Positions 9,767 to 16,459 of a stretch of 64,000 bases of DNA are shown in pieces; the first letter of the stretch is position 1, and every line of letters starts with the position of its first letter. The position numbers and the translations under genes are program-made. The stretch comes from HRBIN30 sp964534275 (GTDB taxonomy: Bacteria > Desulfobacterota > Binatia > HRBIN30). The notes below the pieces were generated by a model. The model had not been told where the DNA came from and searched no databases. It worked only from the letters and a program-made list of their open reading frames with translations. The stretch spans positions 1 to 64,000 of the forward strand of contig CAZHQG010000008.1 of NCBI GenBank assembly GCA_964534275.1, given 5' to 3'.

Positions 9767-11119
9767 CTAGCCGTTTCTGGTATCAGCGGCAATCTGGCTG
9801 GGCTCTTCCAACTCGCGGACGCGGGCGGACTGCCGTACAATCTCCAGTGCTCGACTCAACCGCATGTTCTCCAACGCGCGAGCTCGAACATCTTCCCGCT
9901 CGTACGCACGGCGAACCTCCTGCTCGTGAATCCCTCTGCTCTTCGCCAACTGATCGACCACGCTCTCGATCTCGTCTTCCGTAACAACGATCCCTTTCGC
10001 GTCGGCAATTGCCTGCAAAAGCAAGTGAGAGACCACCGCACTTCTCGCCTCGTCCTCGAGTCGCTTTGCGAGCTCCGGCGTGTGTTCCAGCAGCTCCCTC
10101 GCTTTGGCTAATGGCAAGCCGGTCTGAACGGTCCACGCAGCCGCGAGCTGCTCACGCTCCCTGGAAACCAAGGTCGGGGGTGGAATCACCTGAGGATTCG
10201 CTGCTGCTAAGGCACGCCGCAACTCCGCTTCAATCGCGGCATTTTGACGCCTCCGCGCATGCGCCTCGAGCTCGCTGCGCAGCAGGCTTCGAAGCTCGGC
10301 CAAAGTTTCGGCATTGCTCACCGTCTTGGCAAATTCATCATCGAGCGGCGGAACATTGCGACGGTATATTTTTTCAATCTTGACTAGTTGTGCTTGGCCG
10401 GTTCTTTCCGGCGACCGCGCAGTCACCGCAACGGTTTCACCCACGTGACGTCCGACCAGGGCTGCAACGGAGGAGTCTGGATCGACAGGCTCCTGAAGCC
10501 AGACCAACGTTTGCGATTCATTCTCGGCCCCGTGCTGCGTGCCAGGCTGCCTGACGGTGACCGCCACTACGTCCCCGGCCTGGACGGTGTCGCGATCCTC
10601 GATTGGCACCAGCGTCACGTGCCGCTCTCGCAGCTGCTCGATGGCACGGTCTACATCCTCCTCTCCTATGCTCACCGGGCGCACCGTAACCTCAAGTCCC
10701 TCGTAATGTACCTCGGAGATCTTCGGGAACACCTCCAAGACGGCAACACACGTAAACGTGCCCGCATCGCTCAGGGATGCGCTTTCCAGGCGTATCCCAC
10801 CGGTCAAGCGCAGATCGTAACGGCGGGCCGCTTCATCGATCGACTCCGTGACAAGCTCCAACTCGATCTCCCGCTTGATCTGGGAACCAAAATGCTTCTC
10901 CAGAATGGGCCTTGGCACACGGCCACGGCGAAAGCCGGGCACTTGCGCTTGCGGGGCAAGTGCGGCGAGGCGCTCATCGGTCTTCGCCCGGACCACCTCC
11001 GGTGGAACTGTAATGTCCACGCGTACATGCACGGGGTCAATCTCGTGAAGCGAGATTTGGATCTTCTCGAGGTATTCGCGGCCAGCGACTGCCGAGCCTT
11101 CAATATTCTTGGACAACAT
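9767..11119 (-). CDS. tig: Trigger factor, ribosome-associated chaperone
   Basis: About 450 residues. The N-terminal ribosome-binding domain contains the signature loop GFRRGRVP. A central FKBP-like PPIase domain follows (GDVVAVTVRQ ... GRHVGETVAV), then a long helical C-terminal chaperone domain. It binds nascent chains at the ribosomal exit tunnel. ATG 11119 is chosen because the open frame further upstream runs into tRNA-Leu. The ribosome binding site is weak. It heads the tig-clpP-clpX-lon-hup series. Confidence 0.94.
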   Translation of the reverse strand: MLSKNIEGSAVAGREYLEKIQISLHEIDPVHVRVDITVPPEVVRAKTDERLAALAPQAQVPGFRRGRVPRPILEKHFGSQIKREIELELVTESIDEAARRYDLRLTGGIRLESASLSDAGTFTCVAVLEVFPKISEVHYEGLEVTVRPVSIGEEDVDRAIEQLRERHVTLVPIEDRDTVQAGDVVAVTVRQPGTQHGAENESQTLVWLQEPVDPDSSVAALVGRHVGETVAVTARSPERTGQAQLVKIEKIYRRNVPPLDDEFAKTVSNAETLAELRSLLRSELEAHARRRQNAAIEAELRRALAAANPQVIPPPTLVSREREQLAAAWTVQTGLPLAKARELLEHTPELAKRLEDEARSAVVSHLLLQAIADAKGIVVTEDEIESVVDQLAKSRGIHEQEVRRAYEREDVRARALENMRLSRALEIVRQSARVRELEEPSQIAADTRNG

Positions 11120-11182
11120 TGTTGAGCGATAAGCAGCCACGCCCCCGGCTTTCAATCCAACGTAAGCGTCGGTCGTAAGGAG

Positions 11183-11265
11183 TGCGAGAGGGGGGACTCG
11201 AACCCCCACGGGCGAAGCCCACTAGATCCTAAGTCTAGCGCGTCTGCCAATTCCGCCACTCTCGC
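11183..11265 (-). tRNA. tRNA-Leu (TAG anticodon)
   Basis: A class II tRNA of 83 nt with a long variable arm (TGGGCTTCGCCC). The acceptor is GCGAGAG/CTCTCGC, the discriminator A, and the loop CTTAGGA gives anticodon TAG. It lies 63 nt upstream of tig on the same strand and may share its transcript. Confidence 0.96.
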
Positions 11266-11277
11266 AAAACGCACCCC

Positions 11278-11306
11278 CTGTAGCATCGAGGTTGCGTTCC
11301 GAACAA
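11278..11306 (-). promoter_or_regulatory. Candidate sigma-70 promoter for tRNA-Leu/tig
   Basis: On the minus strand TTGTTC (-35, 11306-11301) is followed after 17 nt by CTACAG (-10, 11283-11278). The -10 lies 12 nt before the tRNA 5' end. Spacing is ideal and the hexamers are partial matches. Confidence 0.4.
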
Positions 11307-11569
11307 TGCGCTGCAGGAAAGCCCTGCATGTTGCTTCGCTCCTCACTCTCAACGCTGTTCTCCTGATCGCTCTTCTGTTTATCGGTGGTCAGTGGGCCAT
11401 ATGGAACGAGCGCCTCGGTGCGGCTGAGAGTCTCCGTCAGACATCACGCCCGCAACGCACCTTGGGAAGCTTGGAGCGCCACACCGGTTTCCTAAACAAT
11501 CCGAACGGGTGTTTACGCTACCGACTCCGTTGGCCTGATGCCGAATCAGTGGCTCTCCGCATTGTGCAT

Positions 11570-11598
11570 TTGCGGAGCTCGCCGATGGAAGCTATCCG
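11570..11598 (+). promoter_or_regulatory. Candidate sigma-70 promoter for tRNA-Ser
   Basis: TTGCGG (-35, 11570-11575), a 17-nt spacer and TATCCG (-10, 11593-11598). The -10 is 20 nt before the tRNA-Ser 5' end. The call rests on spacing and position. Confidence 0.35.
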
Positions 11599-11618
11599 GG
11601 CACCCCGGTGACCTGGAT

Positions 11619-11705
11619 GGAGAGGTGCGTGAGCCCGGTTGAAACGGCACGACTCGAAATCGTGTGACCCGCAAGGGTCCGGGGGTTCGAATCCCCCCCT
11701 CTCCG
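11619..11705 (+). tRNA. tRNA-Ser (CGA anticodon)
   Basis: A class II tRNA of 87 nt. The acceptor is GGAGAGG/CCTCTCC with discriminator G, the serine identity base. The anticodon stem CACGA/TCGTG closes loop CTCGAAA, giving anticodon CGA. It has a long variable arm (GACCCGCAAGGGTC). It is the only plus-strand tRNA in the window. Confidence 0.95.
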
Positions 11706-11734
11706 TTTTCTTGCAATGGTTTGGACAGGCTCCG

Positions 11735-12145
11735 TTAGTGGCGGCGTCGACGGCGCCGGCTCAGCCGAACGCGTGATACGCTGCGCACATTTCGCCGGAC
11801 TCGCGGTATCAAGTGGCGCGAGGATGCACCTTGTGCACGTAACTGGACCAATCGCTTTCGCAGTGCGTCTGGATCTAAGTCGAAGGCATCGCAAAGAACC
11901 AAGAAAGAAAAAGGGGACCGCCGACTTGGTGAAAAAACCCAACACTCTGCCTCTGCAGCCAGTAAACGTGAACGACTCAAGAACGCTTTCAGCCCATCTT
12001 CAAGCACTGCTAACATCAGCGCCCGCGTACCTGTAACGGCTCCTCTACGGTCTTCGCCGCCAATCACGGTTTCGCGCAATCCAGTTCGCTTCGCCGCGGC
12101 GTCAGAGGCTCGTACGATCGAAGTTAGTCCTCCCACCAAATCCAT
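11735..12145 (-). CDS. Conserved hypothetical protein with C-terminal HTH-like segment
   Basis: 136 codons with a strong GGGAGGG site about 8 nt before ATG 12145. The centre (about 45-100) has the pattern AVLEDGLKAFL ... EAECWVFSPS ... PFSFLVLCDAFDLDPDALRKRL. This resembles small uncharacterised deltaproteobacterial proteins whose 'F..VC..L.LDP..LR..L' element looks like a helix-turn-helix. The C-terminus is very arginine-rich (SRRRRRRH), fitting nucleic-acid binding. It may be a small transcriptional regulator. The function is unknown and the HTH reading is inference. Its 3' end lies 30 nt from convergent tRNA-Ser. Confidence 0.6.
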   Translation of the reverse strand: MDLVGGLTSIVRASDAAAKRTGLRETVIGGEDRRGAVTGTRALMLAVLEDGLKAFLSRSRLLAAEAECWVFSPSRRSPFSFLVLCDAFDLDPDALRKRLVQLRAQGASSRHLIPRVRRNVRSVSRVRLSRRRRRRH

Positions 12146-12391
12146 CTTGTTGTCCCTCCCGTGCGCTTACGACGTGTAGGCCACGTCACTCGCGACAGCA
12201 GTACAAATGACATGCCACCTGACGCGCGGCGAGGCTCCGGATCAGGTCGCAACGCAAGCTAGCCTAGTCCTCTTGCGCGAACGCAAGAGCATTGCAGGAC
12301 CGCCACGGGTCGTGCCTGTGGCTATGCGATCTCCGCGTGGTCGCCCTGATCGAGGTCAGTTTCCCTTTCCCGTTACCTGCTGACCGTTTGC

Positions 12392-12673
12392 CTATAGGAG
12401 ACTGCGGACCCTACAGCCACACGCCCCAGTCGAACAGCTTGGCCGCTCCGGCTCTGGCACCTTGGGCAAGCATTCCTCGATCTCGCCGCTAGGAATCACC
12501 CTCAAGCTAGTATCATCGGCGATCGCGTCACAACCCAAACATCGGCGGACGATCGTGATTCCAGACAGGTCTAGGTACGTAAGCATTCTTGCCTGACAGG
12601 ATGGGCAATCTACGCCAACGAACCCATCGTCTTGATCCCTTGCGCGTCTGCTTTGCGATGAATCCGTTGGCAT
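12392..12673 (-). CDS. Small zinc-ribbon-like hypothetical protein
   Basis: 93 codons starting at ATG 12673. Two CxxC pairs, CPSC (about 24-27) and CLGC (about 45-48), are spaced as in a zinc ribbon with the hydrophobic strand MLTYLDLSGITIVRR between them. A further cysteine-rich tail CSTGACGC lies near the C-terminus. The knuckle spacing supports a real metal-binding protein rather than a chance frame. No catalytic domain is visible and the ribosome binding site is weak. Function unknown. Confidence 0.5.
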   Translation of the reverse strand: MPTDSSQSRRARDQDDGFVGVDCPSCQARMLTYLDLSGITIVRRCLGCDAIADDTSLRVIPSGEIEECLPKVPEPERPSCSTGACGCRVRSLL

Positions 12674-12814
12674 GATTGGGAAACCACCCTGCGACCACCG
12701 CGAGTAAGGCGGGCCGCGAAAATGGCAAAAGTAAACGACTCCCTTTTATTCAATTTAGGCTTCGTTCGCTACCTCTGGACTCGACCGCCCCGCCCACGTT
12801 ATGTGTAATTCACC

Positions 12815-13096
12815 ATGCTGCGGCGGAGGCTCGTACTGTTTGTGGCTTCTCTATTTTTGACTGTCGCGCCCATTCTCACGGGCAGCAGCCGCGCAATCAC
12901 GGAAGAAGACGAAGCCGGGCGGGAACTGGACGAGGGGCTGCCGCCACCTGGTCAGCGGCCCGGCCCCCGTTACTGGCGCCCCCCGACGACCGGCTACGAC
13001 CTTAAAAAAACGCAGCGCTTCTGGAGATCTTACAAGCTCCCTAAGGTTCGGGAGAAGCCTCCTAAGCGGCCCAAAGAATATTTGGACGTCGACTAG
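12815..13096 (+). CDS. Small predicted secreted proline-rich protein
   Basis: 93 codons from ATG 12815. The N-terminus MLRRRLVLFVASLFLTVAPI has a basic n-region and hydrophobic core, with possible signal-peptidase cleavage near SSRA. The mature part is acidic, then proline- and arginine-rich (LPPPGQRPGPRYWRPP ... KPPKRPKEYLDVD), suggesting an extended periplasmic or surface peptide. No known family recognised and no clear Shine-Dalgarno. The signal peptide is the main reason to call it. Confidence 0.42.
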   Translation: MLRRRLVLFVASLFLTVAPILTGSSRAITEEDEAGRELDEGLPPPGQRPGPRYWRPPTTGYDLKKTQRFWRSYKLPKVREKPPKRPKEYLDVD

Positions 13097-13161
13097 TCCT
13101 GCCGAAACCGCCCTTGGCACAAATGTGCCCCAACAGATTAGGAAAAAGCGGGACGTCTGGC

Positions 13162-13746
13162 CTAAAGCAGCTCGTTGACCCACTTACTGAGCTCTTCGAG
13201 AAACTGCTTGCGGAGCTGTCTCTGGCGCGGGGTCAGCTTCGACAACATCTCCTCCTTCATCCGCTCAGGGTCGCCCCGAACGACCATGGTCTCGTCAGCG
13301 ACGACGCTTAAGAGCATCGAAGACACACCGTCCCATTCATCTGTCACCGGAAAGCCGTATTCCCGCAGCGGCAGCGGCCATGTGGCGTCCACATCAATCC
13401 ATTCGCCGTCCACCTGGATTTGCAGGTAGTCGTACAGGTCAACAACTTCGTTCTTCTGCAGGATCGCTTGCAGGTGCTCTGGAAAGCCGATGAGCGACTC
13501 GTTGAAACGATGCGTGCAAAGCATGTGGCGAACGTTGAGGCCAAGTAGCCGGAACAACTCGCCCAGCAAATAATGCTTACCTGAGCCCGAGCCGCACCGA
13601 GTTTCCAGCACGTGCACTGGATCCCGGCTCGAGGGGTACACGTAACGAAAGTCTCGCACTTGCTCGAACAATCGAACGCGTGCAGCAACGGGCGGAAGGC
13701 CTGCAGTCCACTCCGCTACGGCCGCGCGCAGTTTTTCCTCGCTCAT
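13162..13746 (-). CDS. Transglutaminase-like domain protein
   Basis: 194 residues. The central part has a transglutaminase-core pattern: a cysteine in ETRCGSGSGKHYLLGELFRLLG (about 50-70), then a likely histidine region (LNVRHMLCTH), and an aspartate in EWIDVDATWPLPL (about 115-128). In this superfamily Cys-His-Asp forms a papain-like catalytic triad. Substrate unknown. AAGGTG lies upstream of the ATG. It is close to mobA on the same strand, about 95 nt downstream of nothing else in common, so a functional link is not implied. Confidence 0.68.
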   Translation of the reverse strand: MSEEKLRAAVAEWTAGLPPVAARVRLFEQVRDFRYVYPSSRDPVHVLETRCGSGSGKHYLLGELFRLLGLNVRHMLCTHRFNESLIGFPEHLQAILQKNEVVDLYDYLQIQVDGEWIDVDATWPLPLREYGFPVTDEWDGVSSMLLSVVADETMVVRGDPERMKEEMLSKLTPRQRQLRKQFLEELSKWVNELL

Positions 13747-13842
13747 GTCAGCGCACCTTGGTCATTAGCTTCAAAACAAACCCGCGCCCCAAAACTCACG
13801 TCCTCCGCACCCGACATTCCACCCATCGAGCCTGTGTCAATA

Positions 13843-14439
13843 TTACACTTCCACGGCAAACCGTGCGGCATCCGCTGGTGTGTTCACGTTGCGAAAGGTT
13901 TCCTCGGCCCCTGGCACTCTCAGCAACGATTCTTCTGGAACGTACCGGACCTTAATTGCGGCCAGAAGCTCCCTCAAGCCGTTGTTGCCCCTGCGTAGCA
14001 AGCGTTCGGCAACAGCAGCAACCCGTGTGCGGTAAAACGCGTGCAACGGCTCGACATCTGCGTCCCAAATCGGAACGACGGCATCAACGCTATCCGCAGC
14101 AGCTAAGACCGACTGGAGAAACGCGATTGGCTCCCGACGAAGAAACGGCATGTCGCACGCAACTGCAAATACCTGCTCTGAACTCGCATGGAGGATACCG
14201 GAAAAAAGCCCGGCGAGGGGTCCCATGTGCGGAACGATATCCGTCACCACGCGCACCCCCCAAAAACCTGCGTACTTGTCAGGGCTGTTTGTTACCAATA
14301 TGACTTCGTCAAACATTTCTTGCAGCAGGGTCAAACTGCGGTCGATTACGGGGCGGCCTCCTACTCGCATGAATGCCTTGTCTGTACCGCCCATCCGGCT
14401 GCTACGGCCTCCTGCAAGAATAATTGCACTCGCACGCAT
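13843..14439 (-). CDS. mobA: Molybdenum cofactor guanylyltransferase
   Basis: About 198 residues with the nucleotidyltransferase signature LAGGRSSRMGGTDKAF at the N-terminus, GPLAGLFSGI, and the metal-binding CDMPFL motif. MobA attaches GMP to molybdopterin to make the bis-MGD cofactor of DMSO-reductase-type enzymes. ATG 14439 is chosen; a GTG sits two codons upstream. No other molybdenum cofactor genes are near, so it is isolated here. A related MobA-like NTase specificity is possible but the motifs fit MobA well. Confidence 0.87.
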   Translation of the reverse strand: MRASAIILAGGRSSRMGGTDKAFMRVGGRPVIDRSLTLLQEMFDEVILVTNSPDKYAGFWGVRVVTDIVPHMGPLAGLFSGILHASSEQVFAVACDMPFLRREPIAFLQSVLAAADSVDAVVPIWDADVEPLHAFYRTRVAAVAERLLRRGNNGLRELLAAIKVRYVPEESLLRVPGAEETFRNVNTPADAARFAVEV

Positions 14440-14751
14440 GCGCACAGGGTCGGGGAAAGCATCCGAACTTTTCGTTAAAAGCAGCCTTCACTTTCCGGAG
14501 CCAGGATAACGGCCGCAACGATACGGCCTCGCTCGGCTCGAGTCAAGCCGAGATAGCCTGCACCAGCTCAGCCGAAGAGGAGTCGAGTGCTCGTCACTGC
14601 CGAAGGCAGGAATTGCTTCAAGGCGAGCAGGACTGTCTACCCTCTGTTCGGTCGTCATCCCGCTGCCGCGAGCGACGATGCTCCCTCCCCACGCTGACAG
14701 GAGATCGTGGAAGTCAACCTCTCGGAACGGAATTTGCGCAAGGTACCGCCC

Positions 14752-15228
14752 GTGCGCTGGACCCAAACAGGCTTTTCTCTAGTCGAGCTGATTACTTACG
14801 TTGCCCTTCTGGGTATTTTGCTAGCCGCCGCGCTGCCTCATTTGGAATTGATGCCCTCAAAGACCAACGAAGCTGTTGAAAAGTTCTTGGCTGACGTGCG
14901 CTTTGCCCGCGCAAAAGCCATTGCAACGGGCTCTCACGTTTGCGTTCACCGGGTCGCGAGCAATCGTTACCAGGTGCGTAGGCTCAAGCTTCAAGGAAGC
15001 TCCTGGGTTCTCGACAAGGTTTTGCGTGACGTCACGCTGCCTCAGGGCGTTTCATGGTGGATGAACACCGACACGGGGGGCCACCTCAAATTCAATACGC
15101 GCGGCTTGCAAGTGGCGTTCGCTAACCCAAACAATCCGTACGCCCTGTACACCTACTTTGGCGACAGCCAGGGTTCATCCCACGCAGTATCCGTGTGGCC
15201 CTCAGGTCAGGCCTATGAGGAGTACTAG
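14752..15228 (+). CDS. Type IV pilus minor pilin, FimT/GspH-like
   Basis: A pseudopilin of about 158 residues. From GTG 14752 the short leader MRWTQTG precedes the prepilin peptidase site and FSLVELITYVALLGILLAAALP, with glutamate at position +5 of the mature protein. The globular part follows (KTNEAVEKFLADVRFARAKAIATGSHVCV), the typical GspH/FimT helix and strand. AAGGT lies about 7 nt upstream. GTG 14707 is an alternative giving a longer leader. It is first in a four-gene minor pilin operon, and its end overlaps the next gene by 14 nt. Confidence 0.85.
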   Translation: MRWTQTGFSLVELITYVALLGILLAAALPHLELMPSKTNEAVEKFLADVRFARAKAIATGSHVCVHRVASNRYQVRRLKLQGSSWVLDKVLRDVTLPQGVSWWMNTDTGGHLKFNTRGLQVAFANPNNPYALYTYFGDSQGSSHAVSVWPSGQAYEEY

Positions 15229-15613
15229 GAAGCCCACAACACAGCGGCGCGACGCTGGCGTCTCGTTGATCGAAACCATGGTGTCCCTCTCGCTCTTTGC
15301 CATCACCATCGCCGCGGTAGGCACGTTTCTCACCACACACATTCGGCGCAGCGCTTGGACGTTTCAGCGCACGTACGCCTACACTCTTGCAGAACAGGAG
15401 ATCGAAGCCATGCGGGCTCTCGATTACGAAAATATGGCTTCCCGCTCCACCACGGCGACCCTCGGAGGGACGACCTACAACGTCGTCACGACAGTGGCCA
15501 ACAATAGCCCTGTGCCGCAGGTCAAGACGGTCACGGTGACCGTATCGTGGAGCGACCCGAGGGGCCCCCAGCAAGTTACAGTGTCGACCATCTATGCGCA
15601 GGTTCGCCGCTAG
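15215..15613 (+). CDS. Type IV pilus minor pilin, PilV-like
   Basis: About 132 residues. The leader MRSTRKPTTQRRDAG is followed by VSLIETMVSLSLFAITIAAVG, a pilin N-terminal helix with Glu+5. The C-terminal part is a short beta-rich domain (TYNVVTTVANNSPVPQVKTVTVTV). PilV-type pilins are minor tip or priming subunits of type IV pili. ATG 15215 lies inside the end of the previous gene, implying coupled translation. It overlaps the following pilW-like gene by 20 nt. Confidence 0.82.
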   Translation: MRSTRKPTTQRRDAGVSLIETMVSLSLFAITIAAVGTFLTTHIRRSAWTFQRTYAYTLAEQEIEAMRALDYENMASRSTTATLGGTTYNVVTTVANNSPVPQVKTVTVTVSWSDPRGPQQVTVSTIYAQVRR

Positions 15614-16442
15614 TTCAAAAGGTGCTTCGCTCCTGGAGTTGCTCGTGGCCGTCGCGGTGACCGCGATCGCCGTCGCAGTAAGCGCGGGGTTTTTGTCGGC
15701 GACGCGTCGCACCGTAACCAGCCAAGAACTCACTCTAGAGGCGTCCACCAACTTGCGTGCCGCGCTTGACGTTCTCGTGCGTGACATTCGGCTCGCTGGA
15801 GCGTGCCTCCCCGTCACCGGGGATTTCATCGCGTTGGATGGGCTGAACAACAACGAAGAAGACGAAATTTGGGTCCGTACTGGACTGGTCCGCCCCGACA
15901 TGTCCTGTGTCCGTACCACCACTACGGCGGACATCACGAGGACAACGAACACGATCCCTGTGGAATCGGTCGACGGGTTTAGCGCCGGGGCGCGCGTGTA
16001 CATCCGTGCTCCTTCAGGCTCGGGCGAGTCGTTCGACATCACCGGGGTGGACTCGGCAAACAACCGGCTCCTGAAGTCCGTGTCTCTCTCCACGAACTAC
16101 GTGGCAGGTAGCGGCGTCTACGCGATTGACGAGCGCCGATACTTTATCAACCACTGGGCTGCTCCTTGGGGCGACACGCCGGAGTTGATGCTGCAAATTG
16201 GGTCCGGCACGCCTCAGCCCTTCGCCGTCGGAGTGGAGCGGCTAGATTTTCAGTACCAGCTCCGTCGGAACTGCCCCCCTTGCGACGTTGTCCAATTGCC
16301 CGCGTCCGAAGATGAGTGGCGCCTGGTAGAGCAAGTCCTGGTAACGGTCCGCACTCGGTCCGACCGGCAAACCCCCGACGGCGGGTTCGTTGCACGCACA
16401 GCGTCGGTCAACATTAAGCCTCGTAATCTGTTGCCCCCTTGA
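15594..16442 (+). CDS. Type IV pilus minor pilin, PilW-like
   Basis: 282 residues starting MRRFAASSKGASLLELLVAVAV. The cleavage site is KG|ASLLELLV with Glu+5 and a hydrophobic helix to about residue 32. Next comes the PilW-type motif LRAALDVLVRDIRLAG (about 60-75), then a beta-rich C-terminal domain with a CPPC pair. It is a probable component of the pilus tip or priming complex. Overlaps its upstream neighbour by 20 nt and is followed 17 nt later by the pilX-like gene. Confidence 0.83.
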   Translation: MRRFAASSKGASLLELLVAVAVTAIAVAVSAGFLSATRRTVTSQELTLEASTNLRAALDVLVRDIRLAGACLPVTGDFIALDGLNNNEEDEIWVRTGLVRPDMSCVRTTTTADITRTTNTIPVESVDGFSAGARVYIRAPSGSGESFDITGVDSANNRLLKSVSLSTNYVAGSGVYAIDERRYFINHWAAPWGDTPELMLQIGSGTPQPFAVGVERLDFQYQLRRNCPPCDVVQLPASEDEWRLVEQVLVTVRTRSDRQTPDGGFVARTASVNIKPRNLLPP

Positions 16443-16459
16443 GCTGGAGGAAGAACGTC

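Larger units (their letters stand above)
11266..11618. other. Spacer between divergent tRNA-Leu and tRNA-Ser
   Basis: A 353-nt region holding likely promoters for both flanking tRNA genes. A 101-codon open frame (11306-11611, plus strand) with a hydrophobic N-terminal stretch crosses it, but it overlaps both candidate promoters, has no strong ribosome binding site and resembles no family I know. I do not call it as a gene. Confidence 0.4.

Noticed and set aside
11306..11611. 101-codon plus-strand ORF with a hydrophobic N-terminus
   Set aside because: It overlaps candidate promoters of both flanking tRNA genes, lacks a good ribosome binding site and matches no family I know.
15122..16093. 323-codon minus-strand ORF across the pilin operon
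   Set aside because: It is antisense to clear pilin genes, with Arg- and Ser-rich composition typical of a shadow frame.
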